A stretch of DNA of 64,000 bases from positions 7,083,001 to 7,147,000 of the forward strand of contig CM070585.1 in assembly GCA_036346355.1 (NCBI GenBank). The letters are read 5' to 3'. The position numbers and the translations under genes were made by a program. Source of the stretch: Rhipidocladum racemiflorum. Taxonomy: Eukaryota > Streptophyta > Magnoliopsida > Poales > Poaceae. Below, piece after piece: positions 11,453 to 24,230 of this stretch (position 1 is its first letter; every line of letters begins with the position of its first letter). The notes under the pieces were generated by a model, which worked only from the letters and a program-made list of their open reading frames with translations, searched no databases and was not told the DNA's origin.

Positions 11453-14400
11453 TCAGGTCTTCTTGGATGGCTGTCTTTTGCCAGGTGTTAGATTGTTTTC
11501 TGTTGCCAAAGCACTTGCATTATTCTTTGGTGAGGCTTCGGCTGCTACAGATGGAGAATTGTTGTTGGCAGAGGAATCTGCTGCCAAAGATGGAGAATCG
11601 CTCCTCTCATTGTTGTTTTTGTCTCGAAAAAAAATTACTGGGTTTGCAAATGAACTTGTACATGGCCACCTAAGAACAAAGAAATGCAGATGGTTGCTAT
11701 ATTAAAATCTGGGATAGGAACTGAAAAGAACACAGGAAACACACCTGCTTGACTGAATAGTTTCGCCTCCAACAATGGTTTCTGCTTCAAAGATGTTTCC
11801 TATTAATAGAACGGAGAAAATGAAGAACAAAACATTGACATAAGGCCTAATAACAGAAAAGGAGCAGTTAATGGATTGATACAAACATATTAATCAGGAA
11901 ATGAAAATAAAATTTTACATTCAAGCGCAGGGGATAGATTTTCAGTCTCACTAGAAAAAACATGGGCCAAGGAAAAAAAAATCAAGAAGAGGAATAACTG
12001 TTTTTTAAGTAAACTATAGAAAAAACAATTGACAATAATGAAAATCTTTATAAAAAATTTAAGTTTTTTTGACGAAATAATAGGTCAAGTTGTATTTGAG
12101 ACATACACAGTTTTCAATCATTTGCAGAAGTTTCTAGAATAGCTTCGCCAGTGTTGACTATTGACTTCTGAAAAAGGCTAATATGCAAATTGAGCTAAAA
12201 GATGATCCTAGTAATGAGTCGTCCCACTCCATAAAGTCACTTTTTTCTCCATTTTTTTTAATGAAAATCCGTTTATGTTGGAGTTTGCAAGTGGAGGCTA
12301 GCAAAGTAAATGGGAGTTCAAAAATGAAATGGCAGCTTATTAGATAAATGTTAACATAAAGTACATGTTTAGTGTTAATAATTTTCAATAAGTATGCTCC
12401 CATAACCATAGATTCTTAGTGCTTTTAGATGTTGATTAAATGACTTGTTAACATAAAAGGTCCATTCACAAAGGGTAGACATATACCATGTCTACTCAAT
12501 GCTGACTAATAAATAAATCACATGGGCTCATGTGAAGAAACAATGGATCATTGTCAATATGGAGTGCCAAACTAGGCATAAACATCAAATATAACATATA
12601 CTTCAGAAGTGACAATTTTTTTGGATAACTGTACATATTTATAAATAAAACAAAACAAAATGTTCAATCGTATATGTGAGAAATCGTGTGGGAGATATCA
12701 TTGGCGAGAGAGAGAGAGAGAGAGATTTAGGATTATTGGCAGTAAGTTACCTAATTCGGCCAATAAAGATGTGATCTTTGATGGAGATGTTTAAACTTCA
12801 GCTGTTAGATTTTCAGTTATTGTTATTTGGCTGACTTACACATGAAGATGCATTAGTTAGTTCCTTCTTATTAGGTAGCTAAACACCAATACAAGCTGGT
12901 TTTTCTAGTTTACCATCTGAACCGAGTTGAGCTTATCCTAAATTAGCTCACTTGCACTCATCTCAGCTAGCTCAAACCGACCCTACCCCTACGTAATTGC
13001 AAGTCTTAAATAAAAAAAAAAAGAAAGAGTGTTAAATTTCGAGATCAACTATCAAGATTCCAAGCATGGTGCAGAGATTGTGTGTTTCTTCCACACAAAC
13101 AGCAATTCAGCATAGAAGTAATGCACTTAGATTTTTCAATTTAACATGTACTGCATAATGGCCTGTGCGTTTATATAAATGATGATAATTGGCTTCAAGA
13201 AGTGCGCAATTTGTAACAGAATTCTGTCCTTGATTTAACCGTAGAACATATAATAATTAATATGCAAAGAGCTTTTGTCCTCACCAAGACTGACACCCTA
13301 AGTTTAGTTCCTTTTGCTCATTTCATCGAAATATTTGAAATATTTTTTGAGAGCAACTTGATGCATTGTGAATCAATGGCAAAGCCGCTATCATCAGAAA
13401 AAAAAAACTGCTTTTTTGAGATACAACAAGTGAAAAAATCACACACACACACACACACACCAGAATACTAGATGGTTCTAGTTACTGAATGAAGCTGAAG
13501 ACTGTATAAGTACCTCCATCAAAAGCCTTATTAGAGAAGTATTTGGCCTTCAAACGGGCTGCGAGAATAGCTTGGTATTTGTTTATCTTCTGTTCATGCT
13601 CTTGGAGTTCTACTTCTCTGCACATGATAACGAGAAACAAAATACTTACTGTGAAGATTGATAATTTCTTGCAGCGACAACAAGCTGAAGCTGAGCTCCA
13701 CAACAAAGGAGTAACCATGCTCTGTTTAAGTGTCAAGTATGAGCCTATGAAGGCTAAGATGTTCTAAATTCTAAGCAGAATTTGACCTTGGGGTAATGTG
13801 GAAGGGCCAATTTGGTCTTTTTAGAAATTCATATGAATTTTTGTTCTAGATTCTTAACAGAAAAGTTAAAATATTCAGAAATTTTACAGTGTCTTATACT
13901 AGTAGTATATGAGGTATTTCTACTATTGCACTACCGGAGGAAGTATAAATAAATACTAGCTAATCTGATACAATAGATCGAAAAGAATAAACGGTCCATA
14001 TTGAATTTAGAGTACCGTAAAAGAGCTCAAAATATTTTACCATGAAGAAAATAATGTACATCATATATAGGTGGTGAGCTTAGGTTGAAATTGTTAGTAG
14101 TTGTGAAATAAACAAAGTGCGTGACAGTAGGAAACATAACTAAAGACTCCTTCCTTTCTTAGGTTTTTTTACCTTTTACTGTTTTTACCTTATTGTTCTA
14201 GCTCTAGGTCTAGTAAAATTATATGCCACTTTGAAATATAGTAAAGTAATATATGTTAAGTTAGAGAGGTGCTTCTATGCTCTTCCTTTTAAAAGTTGCA
14301 CAACTATTAAAGCATGAGTGAAGGGTAGATGTTGATTACTTACCTCTTCGTTTGCTTCAAGATTTGTGCAACTTGTACTAAAAGGAAAAGCATAGAAGCA

Positions 14401-15652
14401 CTGCTCGTTAAGTTAATCAAAATGAAGTCTATCACTGTAGCACATGACGCGACCTACCGAGTGATATTTGCGAGCGAAGATGCAAGTTACTCCAATTTTC
14501 ATAAAGTTGAGTTTGATTTCACTACTCTACTTTTGCTAATTTTAGTTTCGAAGTACTAGATCTGTTGAACTCCTATCGGAAAAAAAAATATGCACCAACC
14601 TTTATTGACAGTCAAACAATTCACTGAGTCACTTGCATAGTCAAAATAGTACAAATCAACCTCCCAAGCTTCGCATTCTGTTAAATAAGGTGATCGTGAC
14701 ACCTAAACTCTACAAGATATAATAGATGATATTAAACATGTGAAGGATCAAAATCAAACAAAAAAAGAAGTGTATAGGCATGAAATCTAACTATTTGTGT
14801 GATTCACTAGAGGACAAATGTTATCCTTTTTTTTACTTTGGAAAGCTCCATATGCTGGTGAGTAACCAGCACATTTGGAGAATATATCAGACAAAAAATA
14901 TCCTTGAGTCCTTGCCACAGTTTTTTTTTTAAAGAAAAAAAATCCCCTGCCTTCCCTCCTTGTTTCTCACTCGTTTCATACAATTATCGACGATAGAATC
15001 ATATAGAATAATTATACTCTCAATTTGCTCTCACACTGTCACAGTCACACAAGAAGTGATACTCGTCGATGCAAGGTAAACTACAAAGTAACGAGGTACT
15101 CCTGCTGCCATTATAATCATGTGCAAAAGGGACACTACATATTGCTACCAGTGTACCGGTACTCATATCGGCCATGTACCACAGCTGACAGCAGTACAAA
15201 GGCTGGCGACTACACAACTGTGCGTCTACAGTTTCGACTTCATGTAATCCGATAAACTCTAAGTGAAGCATCGTCCCTATCGGCAATTACGCAAACACAG
15301 AGCATGCATTGCGGGAAGAGAAAGCAGACAAATGACAGGGGGAGATCGCAATTACGAGTCATCGTCCCGCGGCAACTGGGGCTTGGCCTCCTCCTGCACG
15401 ACGGCCGTAGCGGCAGCGTCTCCTCCCTCCTGCGAGAGCCTAACACGAGCTCAGTGGACTGCACAAGCGGCGGAGAGCTGAAAAGCGAGCGAGAGAGAGA
15501 GAGAGATGGGAAGACGGGGGAACCTTGACCGGGTGCTGCTCCGACGTCGGGGCGGAGGCGGAGGCGGGGGTGGCGGCAGCAGCTGCCGCTGCTGCTTCCG
15601 GCGGCGGCGCGGGGGCGGCAAAGGCGGTGGGCAGCCACGGGGAGGAGGACAT
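11453..15652 (-). CDS. Uncharacterised five-exon gene, about 181 aa
   Basis: Five minus-strand exons join in phase with GT-AG introns: 15652-15524, 13690-13650, 13617-13514, 11799-11745 and 11669-11453 (546 nt with stop). Exon 1 gives an Ala/Pro-rich N-terminus (starts MSSSPWLPTAF, about residues 1-43). Residues about 44-90 are a charged helix, possibly coiled coil, containing EVELQEHEQKINKYQAILAA and RLKAKYFSNK. The compact core has FEAETIVGGETIQSSRWPC (about 95-113). The C-terminal 70 residues are a Ser/Asn/Ala-rich tail ending QPSKKT. The family was not recognised; the core looks conserved, the ends do not. Exon 2 could start 6 nt later (13684), and a missed in-phase exon in the 1.8-kb first intron cannot be excluded. 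An in-frame ATG at 15778 is upstream. Introns carry a MITE (14253-14418). Confidence 0.65.
14253..14418. mobile_element. Hairpin MITE (CATAGAAGCAC family)
   Basis: Inverted arms at about 14255-14290 and 14381-14416 pair over roughly 36 bp; the right arm contains AAGCATAGAAGCACTGCTCG. It lies in intron 1 of the 181-aa gene. Partial relatives occur at about 6120-6345, 15893-15993 and 47140-47310. The superfamily was not determined. Confidence 0.6.
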
Positions 15653-16998
15653 CGGCGGCTGCGGTGGTGCGGGAGCCGGGAGGGCGACGTTGAGAGAGAA
15701 ATTTGGGAGTATTTTTGGTGAATCGGTGGGGAGACTGGATTGCTGCGAGGGCTGCCTAAACTTTGGGCGCACATGCATTGATGCATGTGGACTGGAGACC
15801 GGAGTGCCTGTCCAATAGCGGAAACTGGGATTTGAACGTAATTTTCAATTTTGACGAGTCTTAGATTGAGTTTGTCATAAATATTAAATCACGAAGAATA
15901 AAAGATAGATAATGACTACGTACCCCTTTGTTTGTTTTAAGATTCGTACAACTTGTATTAGGAGGAAAAATATAGAAGCATTGCTCACCAAGTTATTATC
16001 TAAAATTTTATAGATGTGAAACTAAGGTTTGAAATCTCGGATCTCGGACCCTCCCGAGATTCATAATCCCGACGGAATAAGGAAATTTGAATTTTGCATT
16101 CAAAAATCTCAACTTGATTTCGTCATTTTTTGTCCAAAAATTATGTATTTTGACCGGATTTGCTTCAAAATAGACTGAATTTGGCTCAAAACCAACCGGA
16201 TTTGCTAGTTAGCAAGTAACCGACCCTAGTCTGGATGGATAGGAGGCTTGGTTTCAAACTAGTGACCTGGGTTCGCTCCCTATCCAGGGAACTATATTTT
16301 TTGATGAATCCAAAACCTAAAAGAAATGATCTCATAGATGGGATTAGTGTCTGGGTTAGATCCAATCAAGGCAACATTTTTTGATGCATCGTAAAAACGA
16401 TAAAATCCTTTGTATTCAAAGCTACAAAAGATGTAAAAGAAAAATTCAGTTCCTTTGATGCCGGCCATTCCTATCCTTTGTCGCCATGGCTGGCTGGTTG
16501 TTTGATTTGATCGACGGTAGAGTTTTTATAAGTTTCCATGGGAGGTCCATTGTGGTGCCTAAGACATTCAGCCATCATCAGAGATCTTTAGCCAACTGCT
16601 CTGCATTGGAGCTTCAGTTCTTTGAATTGGCGTGTTTCTTTTTAACTAGTAGCGTTTTATGTTTGCCTTTGATCAATTATTCGAACTTCGATGCCTGGGA
16701 TGTTGTTGTTTGATTTAGGGATACATCATGCTCTTATACGTATTGCCAACTCGCGAAATTTGCCACCTTTAAACAAAAGTTTTCGCTGTTGTGTTTATTG
16801 TTTAGTTTAGAGCATGTAAAAGCCCTTCCTTTGGTCAAGAAATTAGTGCCAAGTTCGATCCCTATCATGGTCACATCATATCATTGGATTCTCCAAGTAA
16901 TTAACAAAAACCTCTCTCTCTCTCTCACACACATACACACACACAGAAAGGACCATCGTAGAATACAAAAGGGTATGAAGCAGCATGAAGCATGGAGG
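15653..16998. other. Upstream region of the 181-aa gene and intergenic DNA
   Basis: Holds the presumed minus-strand promoter of the 181-aa gene; no clear TATA box was chosen. A half copy of the CATAGAAGCAC MITE is at 15893-15993. Around 16210-16290 is a tRNA-like stretch with a B-box-like GGGTTCGCTCCC, probably a SINE relic. A (CT)/(CA) microsatellite is at 16913-16945. No gene was recognised. Confidence 0.4.
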
Positions 16999-17400
16999 TA
17001 GGGATGAAAAAGAATGAAAACGGTCGTTAAATGGTTGTTCCATTTTTATTTCAATATATTTTACCTGTAACAGAAATGAAATAAAAAATCCCAAAAATGG
17101 ATACGAAAATGGATAGTGCCGAAAACGGATGCAGAACGGAACGGAGCAGATACAGAAATGAAAACGAAAAATTCCACAAGAATATAGTAAATGATCATAA
17201 TATACATGACCACAAGAACAATATAACTCATTCCACGTCCAAGGTGGACACAAAAACAATGTTATGTTCACCGGTATCACTAGAAAGATTTTTCTCAAGA
17301 TTGTCAGCTGAAGGCTTGTTATTTGTCCCCCATATCAGACCATCATATGCTCCTCCATATCATTATCATCGACATCCTCTTGCCCCACCAACTACAAAGG

Positions 17401-17612
17401 TGTAATGCCCTAAAATTATGTTCATTTATGATTTTTCTGATGTTTATCCTGGATTTTCTAGAGTTTATAAATACCGTTTTGCTATTTTTAGATTTATAAA
17501 ATTAATTTATTCATAAAAATAAAAATAAAATTATGCTGAAAATAATTTTTCTAGGTTCAAAATGTTCCAAAGTATTTCTAAAATTATTTTAATTCGAAAA
17601 TAAATATAAATT
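17401..17612 (+). repeat. Possible LTR-end fragment
   Basis: Begins TGTAATGCCCTAAAATTATG, similar to 5' ends of Tekay/Del-type gypsy LTRs, followed by AT-rich sequence up to the SIRE-like LTR. No matching right end was found, so it may be a truncated LTR or part of the hAT body. Confidence 0.3.
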
Positions 17613-20600
17613 TGAAGCATCTAGCCCCCCCCCCCAATTTCGTGTGGTTTTATTAATTAATGACAACCAATTTTTATAGACTAACATTTTGCTTTGAATG
17701 TGCAAAAGATAATTAGTCCTTACCAACGGAATACGAAAAGCAATGACATAAGTCTCTATTCGAAGTCAAGCTCAAGATTAAGGATCTTTTTATAGCATTT
17801 TACCGATCTCGGTGTTTGGAGAGAGATTGGGTTGCTAGGATAGATGTCGTACTATTAAGGGGGACTTGATCAGTAACTTGAAATTAAGTGCATCTAAATA
17901 GCTCAATTAATGTGATAGCTCATGTTTATTTATTTGCATAAAAAATCCTTTCAAAAAGATGTCTTTCAGTAAAGAGCGGCACTACCGGCCCCTTAGGGGC
18001 GGTATTGCTGGAGGAGCGACAACACCGCCCACAAGAAGCCGGTAGCTATTTGTCGGGACCCGGATTTGCAAATCCGAAACCCTCTGTGTTTACTGCACTA
18101 GTCCAGGATCACGCTAGTGCACACAGTGGCAACAAAATTGACATATCAATCCATTATCGAATTAACTATGAAAGTAGCAAATAGTAACAACGGACCTTAT
18201 GGTCAAGTTTACATAACTATGCCGTAAAGGCTTAAGAAACAAATAAAACTCTTGCAGCGGAAAATGAAATAACTGAGACCATACGACATGCCACAGGCAA
18301 TCGTCTGGGGAGCGTCATCCTAGTTCACGTAGTCTTCATAATACTCCTCCTCGTAGAATTCAAGATTTCCTGTTCTCCTCAAAGAATCGATCAACAAAGG
18401 CATAAAGCCGTGAGTACAAAAAGTACTCAAGAAGCCGCAGGAATGATGCAAATAATGTACGGCTTGACAAAGGATAACCATAGGGTTATTTTGCGAGCGA
18501 TAACTTGAATGTAAATACAATGTATAGATTCAAAGCATAGTTGACAAAGATAATAACAATCGTAAATCAATGGTAAACAACAACACAAGATTGGTGAGGC
18601 ATCACCCATCACCAACTAGATCATTATCAACCAATAAACTCAACAGTGTTAATAATTTGACATCGAAAACAATAGTGAACTTCCCGTTCACTCCCAATAA
18701 TACCGTCCCTCAACATTTTTCTGAAAACACTATACCCCGTGTGAAATTCCCAGGCACGTCCATGACCGCGGACACGGCTATTCGAATAGATTAACACACA
18801 CTCTGCAGAGGTTGTACAGCTTTACCCACAAGATATGATCCACTCTTATTGCCATACGTAATTAACACACTTCCTATGGTGTGTCGGCGAGAGAGGTCAT
18901 AACAAGGCCTTTACAATGCTCAGTATAAACTCAAGATCTTGCCGCTAAGGTTTCACCTCGTGGCCCCTCTTGCGCCTTGTGAGTCTACCCGTCTGTCCCG
19001 GAACCCACACAACCACAACAATACTTAAATTTAGACATTGCAAATTAATCAGCCAGGTCTGTCACCAGACATGTGGTTGTACAGTTAGGCCCAGTTCAAT
19101 GGCGCACAAGATTAAGTCCTTAAGTATACTCAGGCAAGACAACCACATCCCAAATGTGCTAAAAGCACCCCCTTTACTGCACGATCACTTGCCCGAGTGA
19201 AAACAATTTTGTATAACCAATACCAATGACACACCCTGCCATGGTACAACAAATTTTACAACAGTGGCTACTCGCCACGATTTCATATCTCATTAAGTCA
19301 ATATTATTAATTCATCATGTGACATGAACCCATCGTACAACTAAGCATGTCTAAGCATAGCTACGATAACCCAATGTTGGTACTACAGTCATATCCAACT
19401 AGTAAATGACCCAACCTAGGGTGACAATGGATACATGGCATTTCAATGATTCAAGGTGTCATTATGGTAATCAGGTATTTAACTATTCCCGTAAATAATT
19501 CTTGTAAACAAATAGCATGCATTTGTATGAAACAAAAATACTTTTGGAAACATAGGTTCAACATGGTCAAGGACTACGACTTGCCTTCACCAGCAGCTAA
19601 GATATCGAAGACTTGATGCTCAGCGACGGCGTCGGCGGCTTCGATGGATTCTTCGGCTATGCGCAAAACGAGACACCAATAAATAACCAAAAATAAAATA
19701 AAATCTAAAAATTATAAAAATTATACTGGCAGGTAGATCTTGAATTTAGATGAATTTAGGAATTTGAACGGAGTGAATCGGAGTTCGGACGCAAAAGTTA
19801 TAAGCGTTCGAAGTTGGAAATGATGGAAAATCAAGAAAAAAGAGAAAAGTTACTGTAGCTACAGGGATTTTGTCGTAGCTACAGTACCTTGCGTCCAGAA
19901 CTGAGCAGAACCGAGCACATGAACTAGGGTTTGGGGAAAAAAATGGATTTTTTCAATGGAAGGGATGGCGGGGTTGGGGAAGATGACTACCGGAAAGGTT
20001 TCGACGACGCGAATCCAACGGTGGCGTCGGATTTTGGAGAGGATGACCGGATTGAGAGCAATCTAAGTCGCAAGCCTCCTCGGTTGATGATGACCAAACC
20101 CGAAATTCGTCGAAATGAAGATGAAGTAGCACAAAGGAAGTGGAGGGACGGGTTGGCGACGAAGAAAGGCACCGGAGCCCCCTTTTTATAGGGCAAGAGG
20201 AGGTCCATAGTGGGTGTATTCATGGGAGAAACGGAAACACGTTCTCACGGGAGTAAGTTGCAATTCATGAAGGATTTAATTAAGGGATTAACTTTGGAAC
20301 GTTACAAATGCAACGAGGATCTCAAATATCATTTTTCCGGAATTTTTGGTGGATTAATCGGAAGGGAAATGAAGCTTCTACGTGAGCATCAATGGAGGAG
20401 AGAGAGAGTGAGCCTTCCCTGATGCTTGGCTGGAGGTTGGAGATGCTCTACAGTGCCAAGCTGACATGTGGACCCCATGAATAGTGAAGAAAATATGGCG
20501 CGAGAGATAAAATAGCAAAAAGGATCTAAAAATCCCAGAAAAATTCCTAAAAATACTAGGGAATATTTGGAACCCAACAAAATTGGTTTCATTGAATTTG

Positions 20601-22063
20601 GATAAAATTTGGGATTTAGAAAATTCCAGGATGAATAAAGGGCTTTTAACTAAGGTCATGGCGATAAAATACCAGAGGGTTTCTAAAAATCTTGGGAAAA
20701 ATTCCCAAAATCATTTTGGAATATTTGGAACCTAATGCAATAGGTTTTGGAATTTTTGGAGCATTTTGGGACTCGGGTGAAATTTCGAGCAATGACAGGA
20801 ATTTGAAAATTCGACTTTTCGGATGATTCGAAATTAAGCTCCAATTCGGAAGGATAAGGATGCCAGGTTAATTAGAACTCCAAATAAAATCCAAAACTTT
20901 AAATTAATTAATTTAAATTATTTTTTTTTTAGAAAACCAAAAATAGGGATGTTACACTATTTAATAGAAGGCATCTTTTTGAGTTCCTCGTGGCCGGCAC
21001 TACCGAGTGTTGGGAGTGGTACTGCCGGGTGGGGTGGTAGTACTGCCCCTAATATTACGGTACTTATTTTACAGTAAGTGTAGTACTACCGAGCTAGCAG
21101 CAGTACCGTCCCAATAACCCCGGTAGATTTTTCTAAAGGACCCCAAATTCTGCTCTTTTGAAATGCGACACTACCAGCCATTTTAAGCGGTAGTGCCAGA
21201 CTCATGGGGGTTGATGGTAACAACTAGAACCTAGTGCATTAAATGCACTAGGTATGCCATTGGAGCCATGGCCGACACTACCGGCCCTCAGAGGGTAGTA
21301 TTGCTAGACTCAATCTTTTTCTAGAAATAGCCTCCAATGGCTAGTTTGCTTGTGGGGGTTATAAATACCCCCCACCTGCATCAAGGGTATAGTTGGTGAC
21401 CACATTGAATACCCTCTAAGCCCTTGCAACTCTCTCTACATTTTTTAGCATTTAATTTTCATATTGTGAGTTGTGGAGAGCTAATTGAGTACATTGCACC
21501 AATTGAGCCATTAGAAGTACTCAACACCTTCAAGCAAGTGTAAGTCTATTTCTCTTGGAATTTGATGCCTCCTAGATGACTTGGAGCAGTGAAACCGGTA
21601 ATCTTCTCAAAGGAGATTGTGAGAAGACCCGGTTGGTTGTGAAGGCAAGGATCTCGCTTACCCAAAGCAGAAAGAACTACCATGAGTGATCGAGAAAGAC
21701 TCAATTTGCGCAAGAAGCTAACTTGAGTTAGTCAAGCTTACCTCAATGTAGATTAGGGGAGATCGGGAAGTCTTTGAGACCACAGGATAAATTCTTGTGT
21801 TCATTCTCTTGTGGTTTGTTCACTTATTTTTTATTTGAGCAAATTTACTTTCATAGTTTATTTATACTTGCTCTAGAAATTAGAATTGTGTAGTTGCTCA
21901 ATCTTAGAATTGTTGGTGTACTTTAGTGAAACCTACAATATTTAGGCCTTGTTTGTTAACATTCTCAATTCTATTATAACTTTATTTATTTATTGCAATT
22001 AGAGCCGAGAATTTTAAAAACCTCCTATTCACCCCCCCTCTCGTCGGTTATCCTTGATCTACA
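17613..22063 (+). mobile_element. Solo LTR, SIRE/Maximus-like, interrupted
   Basis: Starts TGAAGCATCTAGCCCC and ends CTTGATCTACA, flanked by a perfect AAATT duplication (17608-17612 and 22064-22068). Without the inner insertion it is about 1540 bp. A plus-strand TATA motif TTATAAATA is at 21359-21367 and the end has CCTATTCACCCCCC, as in the LTR at 2519-3540. GTAGTACTGCC / CACTACCGG motifs recur on both sides of the inner insertion, confirming that the two halves were once one LTR. Confidence 0.8.
18051..20956 (-). mobile_element. Solo LTR, Tekay/Del-like chromovirus
   Basis: A 2906-bp segment that on the minus strand starts TGTAACATCCCTATTTTTGG and ends CGGGTCCCGACA, flanked by a perfect CTATT duplication (18046-18050 and 20957-20961). 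A minus-strand TATA motif (TATAAAAAG, 20190-20182) supports the orientation. Its length and ends fit the long LTRs of the Tekay/Del gypsy lineage. No coding domains are present. It sits inside the SIRE-like LTR, so it is the youngest layer of the nest. Confidence 0.8.
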
Positions 22064-22286
22064 AAATTCTCACTTCTCCTTTTTAGGCCAAGCCTGTTTT
22101 CCTTTCTAGCCCGTTTCCATTTCTAATTTCCGGTTTCATTTATATGGAATTTCCGTTTTCGTTTTTGTTGGAACTGGCTCTTACATTTCCGTTTCTGTTC
22201 TGGCAAAAAAATTTCGTTTTCATTTCCATACTAGTATTTTTCATTTTTATTTTCAAAAAAGGCTTCTGTTTCCGTTTTCAACCCTA

Positions 22287-24182
22287 ATTGGAGGTGCTTG
22301 GTATTTTATATGTAGACATTCATTGACAAGTTCCAGTACAATGCAATTGTAGGGTGTTTTATGTATAAAACTTAGTAATTTGAATTAAAAAAGATAGAGA
22401 ATGCCACATAAATTCTTTCATGATTTTTTTAAAAAAAATTCCCATTTTTTTCTAGCCGTGGGATACCATTTTACAGTATTTTGTACTGTAGAAATTTTAG
22501 AAAATTTCCTCAAGCTTGACCATTATATCTCTAAATTTCATGGGAACATTAGTGATGTGTAAGGAGCATATAAATTTTTTAAAAAAATTTCTAACACACT
22601 TTCAACACTTTTTTGTTCAATTCAAATTGACCGAGATTTCGGCATTTCTGACCGAGATCGGTTTTTCGACCGAGATCTCAAAAATCCTGGTGGAAAAAAT
22701 GCTGGGTTTGAATTTTTTAATTTTTGAATTTCGTTTGGATTTCGCCCGAGATTCCGAGATATCGGTGAAATTTCGGATTTCGAGGGTGACAAGATGTGAA
22801 TTGAAAACGAAATATGGAACCTTGTGTGAAAGTATAATCTATTATACGTCCTAAAACGTTTTCCTTTACACTTCAAAAAATACTCCTGTAAAACAACCAC
22901 TTGTTGGAATATTACTGTTATTAAAGTTGGAAGGTTTTCCGACCTCTCCCAGCGCCACGTCGCCCTGCGCATCCCGGCCGTTCAATCGCAGCTTCGAACA
23001 ACCCAAATCATCTCTCCGGGCAGTATGCTTAAAACGATTTTCGCCTCGCTCTGATTGGCCACACAGGCCGCGTGGTGCAGCGGCAACACCAATCGCCTCC
23101 ATGCCTGCGATGCGGGTTCGAGCGCAGCTTTGGCTTTATACTCCATGTCCAACTCGTCAATCAGCGTTGCAAACCCCAATTTATGCTTGCAGTCTGTACA
23201 AAAACATTTTAACAGAACAAAGCCATAGCACAAGTCCCATACCACATTTTACCAGTCCTGGTATTATCATGTAAACAGCTCCCTACCAACTTTGAAGAGA
23301 AGCTAAAAAAAAATGAAGAGAGGCATGACAATGTTTTGGGGGATGATGGATCTCAACAACTAGATGCTTGGATCAGGTCAAGCAATTCATGCCCAGGAGC
23401 CCATCACTTCCTCACATACACGTTTCAAACTTCTAATTGGTCTTAGCAGTCCTCGGCTTGCCACACTTCCCCACTCAATCCTGAAGTTGGCTGTTCACCG
23501 GGGATAAGATGATGATCATGTAGTGACTGAAAATGACTAAACTGTATGCATCTTTACTCTTCAGCAGACAAGATATGTTATATAACTGTTAACAGATCGT
23601 TATCCACACAACAATTTTGCCTTAATTCTCAAACCAGCTTGAATCAACTTGGAACATGGAACTATACATTAGTAGAGCGGGTAAAGTATCTGTTAGCGTG
23701 ATGTAAAAGGTGGCGAATTATTTGTAAGGTAGATCGAATCCTTCACTAAAAAAGCTAGGCCAAATTCATGGAGGTTATCCTCACCTAAAGATGATTATAT
23801 TAGCACTCTGTCAAGTGCAGTTGATTATTAGCGTCCAGGGCTCCAGGCTGATGGATGGACCAAAAATTACTATAATGCTGCATCAGAGTCGACATTTTTA
23901 GAATTAGAAAGGTACAGGTGGATCCGTGGATGACAGAGAACAAGACAACGGGGGCTCCTCAATTACAAAAGCAAAAGGAAAGACGACGAGTGATTTCCAT
24001 GTCTTAACTAGGGTGTTGACGCATGAAAACACAACTCCAGGAGCGCAAGCTCGCAGTCCCCACAGATCCAAAAAGCCCCAACCTCCACACGAGCCAGATC
24101 CAAACCAAAATTGCACTCAAAATTTAGCTCAAGTACTAAACCATGGAATGCAATTGAAGCGGCAAACGATTCGAATCTGTAC
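22287..24182. other. Intergenic with a tRNA-like relic
   Basis: At 23072-23123 an A-box-like GTGGTGCAGCGG and a B-box-like GGGTTCGAGCG stand at tRNA spacing, but acceptor ends do not pair, so this is more likely a SINE head or tRNA relic than a tRNA gene. Around 22630-22800 GAGAT/TTTCGG repeats resemble those at 16020-16080. No gene was supported. Confidence 0.35.
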
Positions 24183-24230
24183 CTGCACGTGGAGCACGGT
24201 GTAGTCGACGCGCACCTCGGGCGGTGGCAT
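24183..24230 (-). CDS. Candidate orphan first exon
   Basis: On the minus strand an ATG in good context opens 16 codons (MPPPEVRVDYTVLHVQ) ending exactly at a CAG/GTACAG donor, preceded by GC-rich, 5'UTR-like sequence. This is what a cereal first exon looks like, but no in-phase second exon could be found down to 22.9 kb. It may be the first exon of a gene lost by rearrangement, or of one with exons I failed to recognise. Confidence 0.3.

Larger units (their letters stand above)
16999..22286. mobile_element. hAT-like element, host of nested LTRs
   Basis: The left end reads TAGGGATGAAAA and the right end ...TTTTCAACCCTA, an inverted terminal repeat (TAGGG[A/T]TGAAAA). Flanks are CATGGAGG (16991-16998) and ATTGGAGG (22287-22294), an 8-bp hAT-type duplication with two mismatches. 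Both terminal regions are rich in GAAAACGGA / TCCGTTTTC motifs. No transposase could be read. Most of the present length is the LTR insertion at 17613-22063; the original element was under 1 kb. Confidence 0.6.

Noticed and set aside
23060..23140. Possible tRNA gene
   Set aside because: A- and B-box-like motifs are present but acceptor and anticodon stems do not pair; treated as a SINE or tRNA relic.
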